The notes under the pieces: generated by a model
What the model was told of the DNA's origin: nothing
Seen by the model: the letters and a program-made list of their open reading frames with translations, nothing else
Database searches by the model: none
Position numbers and translations under genes: made by a program
Shown here: positions 1-4,917 of the stretch, piece by piece
How positions within the stretch are numbered: position 1 is the stretch's first letter
Layout of the letters: every line of letters begins with the position of its first letter
Source of the DNA: JBDUDK01 sp040002995
Lineage (GTDB): Bacteria; Actinomycetota; Acidimicrobiia; Acidimicrobiales; Ilumatobacteraceae
Assembly: GCA_040002995.1 (NCBI GenBank)
Contig: JBDUDK010000122.1
Coordinates: 1-6,094, forward strand
Direction of reading: 5' to 3'
DNA: 6,094 nucleotides

Positions 1-1
1 A

Positions 2-139
2 GAAGCCACCGACGCCGCGACACAGGATTCCGTGTTCCGGCCCGACCACGGCGGTTCGGGGGAACCCCGCCTCCTGCTGCAGACGTGCGATGGGAACAAT
101 TGGCGTTGGATGATCTACGCCGACCTCATCGCGGGCTAA
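2..139 (+). CDS. Sortase-like transpeptidase, C-terminal fragment
   Basis: Only the last 45 codons of this gene are in the window; it enters from the left edge and ends at TAA 137-139. The visible tail contains the string LLLQTC, followed after a short gap by RWMIYADL. This matches the end of sortase domains, where the catalytic Cys sits in a (T/Q)xTC strand and a catalytic Arg follows shortly on the last beta strand. Sortases are membrane-anchored cysteine transpeptidases that attach or crosslink cell-surface proteins. The proposed residues are Cys32 and Arg38 of the visible fragment. The Cys-Arg spacing is shorter than in the classic sortases SrtA and SrtB, so the class is uncertain. The catalytic His and the N-terminal membrane anchor would lie upstream and cannot be checked. 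The family call is inferred from a short motif only. Confidence 0.5.
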   Translation, partial: EATDAATQDSVFRPDHGGSGEPRLLLQTCDGNNWRWMIYADLIAG

Positions 140-145
140 CCCGCG
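130..145 (+). terminator. GC-rich hairpin across the sortase stop codon
   Basis: CGCGGG (130-135) and CCCGCG (140-145) form a perfect 6-bp all-G/C stem around a 4-base loop, CTAA, that contains the TAA stop. No T-run follows. It could be a U-less actinobacterial-type terminator or attenuator between the sortase-like gene and the phosphatase gene, or an mRNA 3'-end stabiliser. With only 6 bp in GC-rich DNA, chance is a real alternative. Confidence 0.3.
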
Positions 146-190
146 CTGCGCACTAGGTTGCCTCACCGCCTTCGACCAGGCGCGGGAGCC

Positions 191-1447
191 ATGCCCGAAG
201 AACCTCAGATACTGGACGCGAAGCTGCCAGTAGCGGGCAGCGCGGTACCTGCTCGCTTACCGGGCGCGCCCCTGCTGCCCGCCACCGGCCGCGAAGTTGC
301 CCAGTTCGTCGCTGTGAGGGCCGCCGCGTGCGTCGGCGCCGATTACTCCAACCTGGCGCTGCTCGCCGGGGGTGGACGGTCGCTGCGAATATTCCACGGC
401 CCGTTTCTCCCTCCTGAACTCGCGGATCGCTACACGGACGTTCCCATAGATGCTCCGTTCCCGATCGCTGCGGCCGCGCGCTCGAACAAGGCGATCGTCC
501 TCCCCGACCTCGAGGCCTACCGCGTGGAGTTCCCCGAGATACTCGAGGACACCGTCGCCGCCGGCGTGCAGGCGACCGCATCGATACCGCTGCACAGGGA
601 CGACGGCACGCTCGTTGGTGTGATCGGCTTCGCGTGGACGAAGCCGACATCGTTCGACGCGAAACTCCGATGCGCATTGGACGCGATCGCCGACCTGTGC
701 ACGGCCACAATCGAGCGTGCCGAGCGCTACGACGCCGAGCATCAGCTCATCGTGGAGTTGCATCGGAGCCTCCTCGGTGACCTTCCCGTGCTTTCAGGGA
801 TCGCAACATCGGCTCGGTATCTTCCCGCCAGTCGTACGCACTCGGTCGGCGGCGATTGGTACGAAGGCCTCCTCCTCGACCGCCAGAGGATCGCTCTCGT
901 CGTGGGCGACGTGACCGGACACGGCGTCGCCGCCGCGGCCGACATGGCGTTGATTCGGGGCATGGTCACGGCCCTCCTCCATTCGGGAGTATCGGTTGCC
1001 AGTGTCTTCAGCGAGGTGTCTGGCGTACTTCGTCAACGCCCGGGGCTTCTCCTCGCGACCGCAGCGCTCGCCGTTGTCGACGTTGGCGCGGCAACACTCA
1101 CGTATGCCACGGCGGGGCATCCCCCGCCGGTCCTCAAACTTGCCGACGGTCGGATCCAAATTCTCGACAACGCCAATGCGCCGATCATCGGTCACTTATG
1201 GACCCGCAGCGTCGCTGAGGCCATTCCATTTCCACCTGGATCCACCCTGGTGATGTTCACCGACGGGCTCGTCGAGCGACGCGACCGAGCGTTCGATGTC
1301 GGCGTCCGCGAGGTGGCAGCCTCGCTCGCCGCGCTTCCAGCCCATCTGACCCCACGTGAGGTGACCGATGCCTTGCTCGCGGCGCTCGTGCCAGACGGGG
1401 ATGCGGAGGACGACGTCGCGATCCTGGTCGTCGAGAACGTCGCCTGA
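191..1447 (+). CDS. GAF domain-containing SpoIIE/PP2C-type serine phosphatase
   Basis: This is a predicted soluble protein of 418 residues from ATG 191. A GAF sensor domain occupies about residues 32-176 and a SpoIIE-type PP2C phosphatase domain about 200-415. The phosphatase motifs are in the expected order: VGGDWYE (219-225), VVGDVTGHG (237-245), TAGHPPP (307-313), MFTDGLVE (355-362) and DDVAILVV (407-414). They supply the metal-binding Asp residues. Relatives such as RsbU and RsbP dephosphorylate anti-anti-sigma factors in partner-switching pathways, and the GAF domain would sense the signal. There is no membrane segment, receiver or HATPase kinase domain, and no substrate or antagonist gene is visible. 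The start is uncertain: TTG 158 is an in-frame alternative adding 11 residues, ATG 191 has GGGAG only 2 nt upstream, and neither has an ideal ribosome-binding site. It lies close behind the sortase-like gene on the same strand and may be cotranscribed with it. The family is clear; the signal and target are not. Confidence 0.93.
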   Translation: MPEEPQILDAKLPVAGSAVPARLPGAPLLPATGREVAQFVAVRAAACVGADYSNLALLAGGGRSLRIFHGPFLPPELADRYTDVPIDAPFPIAAAARSNKAIVLPDLEAYRVEFPEILEDTVAAGVQATASIPLHRDDGTLVGVIGFAWTKPTSFDAKLRCALDAIADLCTATIERAERYDAEHQLIVELHRSLLGDLPVLSGIATSARYLPASRTHSVGGDWYEGLLLDRQRIALVVGDVTGHGVAAAADMALIRGMVTALLHSGVSVASVFSEVSGVLRQRPGLLLATAALAVVDVGAATLTYATAGHPPPVLKLADGRIQILDNANAPIIGHLWTRSVAEAIPFPPGSTLVMFTDGLVERRDRAFDVGVREVAASLAALPAHLTPREVTDALLAALVPDGDAEDDVAILVVENVA

Positions 1448-1453
1448 ACGTAC

Positions 1454-1681
1454 CTACTGCTGGTAGCGCTCCACGGTGCCGGCATCGCGAACCTGGGCCT
1501 CTGACGGGTCGTCGCCGAACTCGCGCCGGGCTCTGCGCTGGCGTAGTAGGTCCCAGCATTGGTCGAGCGTTTCCTCGAGATGCGTGAGCCGCTCGTCGTC
1601 GACAGCCGCGGCTGCGCTGCGGACGGCGTGCTCCTCCTCGACCAGAGTCCGGATCCGATGAAGGATCTCTTCGTCAGCCAT
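1454..1681 (-). CDS. DUF2630 family small protein
   Basis: This is a 75-residue, highly charged, mostly helical protein of unknown function. The string LDQCWDLLRQRRARREFG, followed by an acidic stretch and a VExY-type end (VERYQQ), is the recognisable DUF2630 signature; the N-terminus MADEEILHRI and the VEEEHAVR segment also fit. The family is known to me as short actinobacterial proteins with no assigned role. The ATG at 1679-1681 is chosen over an upstream in-frame start because it has an excellent ribosome-binding site: AGGAGG (complement of 1687-1692) with a 5-nt spacer. The predicted length is also typical of the family. The gene converges on the phosphatase gene with 6 bp between stop codons, leaving no room for a separate terminator. 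It diverges from the dehydrogenase gene across a 37-bp spacer. Confidence 0.9.
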   Translation of the reverse strand: MADEEILHRIRTLVEEEHAVRSAAAAVDDERLTHLEETLDQCWDLLRQRRARREFGDDPSEAQVRDAGTVERYQQ

Positions 1682-1686
1682 CGTGG

Positions 1687-1692
1687 CCTCCT
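1687..1692 (-). promoter_or_regulatory. Strong ribosome-binding site of the DUF2630 gene
   Basis: On the minus strand this reads AGGAGG (GAGGAGG including 1693), followed by CCACG and the ATG at 1681. It is a near-perfect Shine-Dalgarno sequence at ideal distance and decides the start of the gene. Confidence 0.8.
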
Positions 1693-1701
1693 CGTCGTGC
1701 G

Positions 1702-1712
1702 CACCTAAGGTG
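1702..1712. promoter_or_regulatory. Small dyad in the DUF2630/dehydrogenase divergent spacer
   Basis: CACCT-A-AGGTG is a perfect inverted repeat (5+1+5) inside the 37-bp spacer between two divergent starts. It overlaps both the possible ribosome-binding site AAGGTGG (1707-1713) and a TANNNT-type hexamer TAAGGT (1706-1711) lying exactly 7 nt before the GTG at 1719. It could be an operator or just a short chance palindrome. Confidence 0.3.
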
Positions 1713-1718
1713 GCCCAC

Positions 1719-2948
1719 GTGAACCGCCTTTCCGAGATGCTAGCGACGCTCAAATCGGTGCTGAAGTTCAGGCCGATCGAGAAGGATCCGGTGGTCCGCC
1801 GTATCGCCCGAGCGGCATCGGTCGCCGATCTTCGAAAGATGGCCCGTCGGCGATTGCCGCGCGGCGTCTTCGACTACATCGACGGCGCGGCCGAAGATGA
1901 ACGCTCGCTGGCTTCGAACTCCGACGCCTACGGCCGTATCGAGTTTCGGCCACGGGTCCTGCGCGACGTCAGCGGCGTCGATACGACCACGACGCTCCTC
2001 GGTCGGCCCCTTCCTTTCCCGTTGGTGCTGGCCCCCACCGGCTTCACGCGCATTGCGGCTCCGCCCGGCGAGCTCGCGGTGGCACGGGCGGCCGCGCGCC
2101 TCGGACTCCCGTACACGCTCTCGACGATGGCGACGCGCTCCATTGAAGACGTAGCCGCCGTCAGCGACGGCCCGAAGTGGTTTCAGGTCTACGTGTGGCG
2201 CGACCGCGGCCTCGTCAAAGACATGATCAGCCGCGCCGCCGCGGCCGGTTACGAAGCACTTGTTCTCACCGTTGACACAGCGGTGCTTGGTCGCCGCGAT
2301 CGCGATGCGCGGCGCGGGTTCTCGTTACCGCCGAAGATTGGTCCCGGCACACTCGTCGACGGCGCGATCCATCCCGGCTGGACGTGGGAGTTCGTGCGAT
2401 CGGAGCCGATCCTGTTTGCGAACCTCGTCGGCAGCGGCGTCGGAGACGGCGCAGATGACGCCGTGTCGCTGGCTGAGCACGTCAGCACACAGTTCGACGC
2501 GAGCCTTTCGTGGCGCGATGTGGAGTGGATGCGCTCGATCTGGAACGGCCCGATCATCATCAAGGGCATTCAGACCGTTGCCGACGCGTTGCTCGCGGTC
2601 GAGGCCGGCGTCGAGGCCATCGCGCTATCGAACCATGGGGGCCGCCAGCTCGACACGGCGCCGGCGCCGATCGAGCTCGTCGCGCCGGTTGCGGACGCCG
2701 TCGGAGATCGGATCGAGATCATCTGCGACGGCGGTGTGCGGCGAGGTAGCGACATCGTCAAAGCCGTCGCGCTCGGCGCGCGCGCTTCCATGGCGGGCCG
2801 GGCCTATCTCTATGGCCTCGGTGCCGCCGGCGAACGCGGCGTCGACCATGTGCTGCGAATGCTCAGGTCCGACGTGCGGCGCACCATGGCGCTTCTCGGG
2901 GTCACTTCGATCGCCGAGCTCAACCGCGAGTATGTATCTACGCCGTAG
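1719..2948 (+). CDS. lldD: FMN-dependent alpha-hydroxy-acid dehydrogenase (L-lactate dehydrogenase-like)
   Basis: This 409-residue TIM-barrel flavoenzyme belongs to the glycolate oxidase/L-lactate dehydrogenase/mandelate dehydrogenase family. It is predicted to oxidise an L-2-hydroxy acid to the 2-oxo acid and pass electrons to a quinone, cytochrome or oxygen. All expected active-site residues are present: Tyr53 in FDYIDGAAEDE, Tyr158 in KWFQVYVWRDR, Asp186 and Arg193 in TVDTAVLGRRD, Lys282 in IIIKGIQ, and His306 and Arg309 in LSNHGGRQLD. The phosphate-binding segments CDGGVRRGSDIVK (336-348) and AGRAYLYG (359-366) follow. Overall it most resembles actinobacterial LldD2-type lactate dehydrogenases, as I recall them. 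GTG 1719 is preferred because AAGGTGG lies 5 nt upstream; ATG 1737 and the far-upstream GTG 1683 are less likely. No transmembrane segment is evident. The 3' end overlaps the convergent exporter gene. The substrate (lactate, glycolate, mandelate or other) cannot be settled from sequence. Confidence 0.9.
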   Translation: MNRLSEMLATLKSVLKFRPIEKDPVVRRIARAASVADLRKMARRRLPRGVFDYIDGAAEDERSLASNSDAYGRIEFRPRVLRDVSGVDTTTTLLGRPLPFPLVLAPTGFTRIAAPPGELAVARAAARLGLPYTLSTMATRSIEDVAAVSDGPKWFQVYVWRDRGLVKDMISRAAAAGYEALVLTVDTAVLGRRDRDARRGFSLPPKIGPGTLVDGAIHPGWTWEFVRSEPILFANLVGSGVGDGADDAVSLAEHVSTQFDASLSWRDVEWMRSIWNGPIIIKGIQTVADALLAVEAGVEAIALSNHGGRQLDTAPAPIELVAPVADAVGDRIEIICDGGVRRGSDIVKAVALGARASMAGRAYLYGLGAAGERGVDHVLRMLRSDVRRTMALLGVTSIAELNREYVSTP

Positions 2949-4327
2949 CCATCGACACGAGCGGGTCGCCGGTGAAATGACGAGATCGCTGCCGAGCCGA
3001 GCACCGCAGCGGCACCGAGTATCCACGCCACATGGAACCGGTCGAGCGCCACGCTGACGGAGGACGGCGTTCCGATTATCGCGATGAGGATGGCGACTCC
3101 GAGTACGGCGCCGATCTGGCGGGCCGTCTGGTTCACGGCCCCACCGACGCCGAAGCGTTCCTGCGGAAGTCCCGCGACGGCCGCCGCGCTGAGGACTGGG
3201 AACGAAAGCGCGACGCCGATGCCGACGAGCAGCGCACCGGGCAGCCAGTTGGTGACGTAGTGCGGCTCAACCCCAACGACCCATACGTAGAAGAGCAACC
3301 CGGCGGCGAAGGTGAGTCCACCCGCGACGAGTACGGGTGCGTAGCCGACGCGTGCCGCAAGCCGTCCACTCGGGCCGCTCAACGCGGCGACCAGCAGCGG
3401 ACCCGGCGTGATGGCCATGCCGGCCGCCAGCGTCGAGTAGTGCCACACCGTTGTGAGGAAGAGAACGTTCGCCAGCAACATCCCGAAGAAACCAACGGCG
3501 TATAGGAAGGTCGCGGCGTTGGCGAGCACAACCGTTCGCGACTTGAACAGCTCGAGGTCGATGGCGGGAGCGTTGTGCCGTGCCGAGCGCCGGACGGCGA
3601 GCGGGGCGAGCACCGCGGCGAGCAGGAACAGACCGACGATGCGCGCACTCGACCAACCCCACTCCCCTCCCTGTGTGATGGCGAGGGCCAGCGAGGCGAC
3701 GGCCGCGGAGAGAATCGCCACGCCGACCAGGTCAGGGATGGGTCCACCGATGATCGACTCGGGCACCAGGCGGCGAGCCGACAATCCAGCGGCGAGCGCG
3801 ATGGGGAGATTGAGGAAGAACGCCCAGCGCCAGCCGCCAGCGTCGATCAACAGCGAGCCAAGCGATGGTCCGGTGGCCACGGCCAGTGCCGAGATCCCAC
3901 CCCACATGGCGACGGCTTGCGCTCGGGCTGCAGACGGGGTCGCCGTCAGCAGCAGCGCGAGCGATGCGGGCATGAGCAGCGCGGCGCCGACCGCCTGTAC
4001 AACGCGTCCGCCGATCAGGAGCCATGCCGACGGCGCGACACCGCACAGGAGTGAACCGACCGTGAAGACCAGAAGACCGAGCAGGAAAATGCGCCGGCGC
4101 CCGGACCGGTCGGCGATTCTCCCCGCCCCGAGGAGGAGCGCGCCGAATACCACGCTGTACGCCGCGAGTACCCACGACAGCGACGCCGTCGACACGTCCG
4201 GAAAGGAACGCCGGATGGAGGGGAAGGCCACGTTCACGATCGAGAGGTCGAGGGCAACCATGAACGCGGCGGCGACTGTGACCGCGAAGACGGGCCAGGG
4301 GATTTCGGACGTCGAGCGTTGCTTCAT
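2810..4327 (-). CDS. MFS efflux transporter, DHA2 (EmrB/QacA, 14-TM) family
   Basis: This 505-residue inner-membrane protein is a probable proton-driven drug or metabolite exporter. Motif D1-like LDLSIVNVAFP is at about residues 27-37. The loop 2-3 motif A, GRIADRSGRRR, is at 69-79. Motif B, GRVVQAVGAA, includes Arg108. The antiporter motif C, ATGPSLGS, is at about 151-158 and is followed by GGWRWAFFLNLP, typical of DHA2 exporters. Hydrophobic segments continue to about residue 450, consistent with 14 helices. ATG 4327 is preferred; ATG 4336 and TTG 4363 are in-frame alternatives. No Shine-Dalgarno precedes any of them, and a -10-like CATCAT 7 nt before ATG 4327 suggests leaderless expression. 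The gene is divergent from a HxlR regulator, so substrate-induced derepression is likely. The last 45 residues form a polar tail, with SSAIEVTPRS and many Arg, Ser and Pro residues, encoded antisense to the dehydrogenase 3' end. That tail is unusual for the family and may come from loss of the original stop. Confidence 0.92.
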   Translation of the reverse strand: MKQRSTSEIPWPVFAVTVAAAFMVALDLSIVNVAFPSIRRSFPDVSTASLSWVLAAYSVVFGALLLGAGRIADRSGRRRIFLLGLLVFTVGSLLCGVAPSAWLLIGGRVVQAVGAALLMPASLALLLTATPSAARAQAVAMWGGISALAVATGPSLGSLLIDAGGWRWAFFLNLPIALAAGLSARRLVPESIIGGPIPDLVGVAILSAAVASLALAITQGGEWGWSSARIVGLFLLAAVLAPLAVRRSARHNAPAIDLELFKSRTVVLANAATFLYAVGFFGMLLANVLFLTTVWHYSTLAAGMAITPGPLLVAALSGPSGRLAARVGYAPVLVAGGLTFAAGLLFYVWVVGVEPHYVTNWLPGALLVGIGVALSFPVLSAAAVAGLPQERFGVGGAVNQTARQIGAVLGVAILIAIIGTPSSVSVALDRFHVAWILGAAAVLGSAAISSFHRRPARVDGYGVDTYSRLSSAIEVTPRSAMVRRTSDLSIRSTWSTPRSPAAPRP

Positions 4328-4331
4328 GAAA

Positions 4332-4362
4332 TGCATGATGGCACAAAGGGTTTTATGATGCA
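4332..4362. promoter_or_regulatory. Imperfect dyad, candidate HxlR operator
   Basis: TGCATGAT (4332-4339) and ATGATGCA (4355-4362) are inverted repeats matching at 7 of 8 positions across a 15-bp spacer. The half-sites lie about two helical turns apart, suitable for a dimeric winged-helix regulator. The dyad overlaps the proposed exporter promoter and lies just upstream of the regulator's -10, so binding could control both genes. No experimentally known site is claimed. Confidence 0.4.
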
Positions 4363-4363
4363 A
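4335..4363 (-). promoter_or_regulatory. Candidate promoter of the MFS exporter gene
   Basis: On the minus strand, TTGCAT (4363-4358) is followed by 17 nt and then CATCAT (4340-4335). CATCAT matches 4 of 6 TATAAT bases and sits 7 nt before ATG 4327. This spacing would start the transcript at or near the A of the ATG, explaining the missing ribosome-binding site. The -35 matches only 3 of 6 consensus bases, so this is a prediction only. Confidence 0.4.
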
Positions 4364-4366
4364 CCC
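4348..4366. promoter_or_regulatory. Second short dyad GGGTT-N9-AACCC in the divergent spacer
   Basis: GGGTT (4348-4352) and AACCC (4362-4366) form a perfect 5+5 inverted repeat with a 9-bp spacer. It is offset 10 bp, about one helical turn, from the centre of the larger dyad. It may be part of the same operator region or chance. Confidence 0.25.
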
Positions 4367-4373
4367 AGGATGC

Positions 4374-4379
4374 TAAGAT
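4374..4379 (+). promoter_or_regulatory. -10 element for leaderless transcription of the HxlR gene
   Basis: TAAGAT fits the actinobacterial TANNNT -10 consensus and lies exactly 7 nt upstream of ATG 4387. That would place the transcription start on the A of the start codon. No Shine-Dalgarno occurs at usable distance, which supports a leaderless mRNA. The sequence 17 bp upstream (TTTTAT, 4351-4356) is a poor -35. Confidence 0.5.
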
Positions 4380-4386
4380 CGCCGAC

Positions 4387-4884
4387 ATGCGTAGATCCTC
4401 GTTCGAAGACATGAGCTGTTCGATCGCTCGCTCACTCGAGGTGATTGGCGAGTGGTGGACGCTGCTCATCCTCCGTGACGCGTTCTTCGGGATCACCCGC
4501 TTCGAGGAGTTTCAAGAGCGTCTGGGGATTGCTCGCAATGTGCTCGCGACGCGCCTCGACACCCTCGTCGAGCACGGGGTGCTCGAGCGCCGTTGCTACG
4601 ACGAGGCACGCGGGCGCAACGACTACATGCTCACCGAAAAAGGCAAGGCTCTCTGGCCTGTGCTCACCACGATTCGCCAATGGGGCGACAAGTGGGTAGT
4701 GGGCAGGGGCAACGAGGCGGTGCGCATGGTGCATACCAACTGCGGGGCGCACACCACCGCCGCTCTGGCGTGCGAGCACTGCGGCGAGACGCTGCACCGC
4801 CGTGACGTGCGGATCGTGGCCGGGCCCGGACTCGACGACCCTGAGCTGCTTCCGATGGCCACGAAATCACGGCGGCGGCCCTAG
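4387..4884 (+). CDS. HxlR-family winged-helix transcriptional regulator
   Basis: This is a 165-residue cytoplasmic DNA-binding protein, predicted to act as a dimer. The N-terminal segment CSIARSLEVIGEWWTLLILR (11-30) is the HxlR hallmark. It is followed by the helix-turn-helix (FEEFQERLGIARNVLATRL, 39-57) and the wing, and then YMLTEKGKALWPVL (80-93). The C-terminal extension carries HTNCGAH (116-122) and CEHCGE (129-134), an HxxC...CxxC arrangement that could bind zinc or sense redox state. Such extensions occur in one HxlR subgroup. Cys11 corresponds to the N-terminal Cys used for redox sensing in some relatives. Its divergence from the MFS exporter gene makes it the likely local regulator of that gene and of itself. 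The end is TAG 4882-4884, and dinB begins 26 bp later. The inducer is unknown. Confidence 0.92.
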   Translation: MRRSSFEDMSCSIARSLEVIGEWWTLLILRDAFFGITRFEEFQERLGIARNVLATRLDTLVEHGVLERRCYDEARGRNDYMLTEKGKALWPVLTTIRQWGDKWVVGRGNEAVRMVHTNCGAHTTAALACEHCGETLHRRDVRIVAGPGLDDPELLPMATKSRRRP

Positions 4885-4889
4885 ACGTC

Positions 4890-4895
4890 GGGAGG
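4890..4895 (+). promoter_or_regulatory. Shine-Dalgarno-like GGGAGG before dinB
   Basis: GGGAGG is 15 nt from the dinB ATG at 4911, too far for normal use. It is 5 nt, the ideal distance, from an out-of-frame ATG at 4901 that opens a 33-codon reading frame ending at TAA 5000-5002. Which start it serves is unclear. Confidence 0.35.
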
Positions 4896-4903
4896 CTCCG
4901 ATG

Positions 4904-4917
4904 CGAACATATGTTCG
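4904..4917. promoter_or_regulatory. LexA (SOS) box overlapping the dinB start codon
   Basis: CGAACATATGTTCG is a perfect 14-bp palindrome. It matches the Gram-positive/actinobacterial LexA (DinR, Cheo-box) consensus CGAAC-N4-GTTCG, including the purine/pyrimidine pattern of the centre (CGAACRNRYGTTYG-like). The ATG at 4911-4913 is inside it, so the operator also encodes the N-terminus Met-Phe-Val. LexA bound here would block transcription of dinB, which is a standard SOS gene. The sequence match is direct; binding is inferred. Confidence 0.85.

Noticed and set aside
153..763. Long minus-strand open frames opposite the phosphatase GAF domain
   Set aside because: They are Arg-rich translations without domains, opposite a well-supported coding frame.
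1448..1453. Possible bidirectional terminator between the phosphatase and DUF2630 genes
   Set aside because: Only 6 bp separate the stops, and I see nothing beyond a 4-bp stem (CTAC/GTAG at 1454-1466), too weak to call.
1683..1718. Earlier GTG start for the dehydrogenase at 1683
   Set aside because: It would overlap the ribosome-binding site of the divergent DUF2630 gene and add residues not seen in the family; GTG 1719 has its own well-spaced AAGGTGG.
1682..1753. Upstream in-frame start for the DUF2630 protein at 1753
   Set aside because: It would add 24 atypical residues encoded inside the dehydrogenase gene; ATG 1681 has a near-perfect ribosome-binding site and gives the family N-terminus.
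2260..3057. A 265-codon open frame on the plus strand overlapping the dehydrogenase
   Set aside because: It is a shifted frame of the dehydrogenase, full of Arg and Ser, with no motif; the dehydrogenase frame carries all the active-site residues.
3032..3505. A 157-codon plus-strand frame rich in Asp, Glu and Arg
   Set aside because: It is antisense to the conserved exporter membrane segments; its composition is an artefact of the complement of hydrophobic codons, and no family is recognised.
3453..4358. A 301-codon open frame on the plus strand
   Set aside because: It lies antisense to the exporter, whose MFS motifs are clear. The translation is low-complexity Ala/Arg/Ser/Thr-rich with no recognisable domain, as expected from antisense frames in GC-rich DNA.
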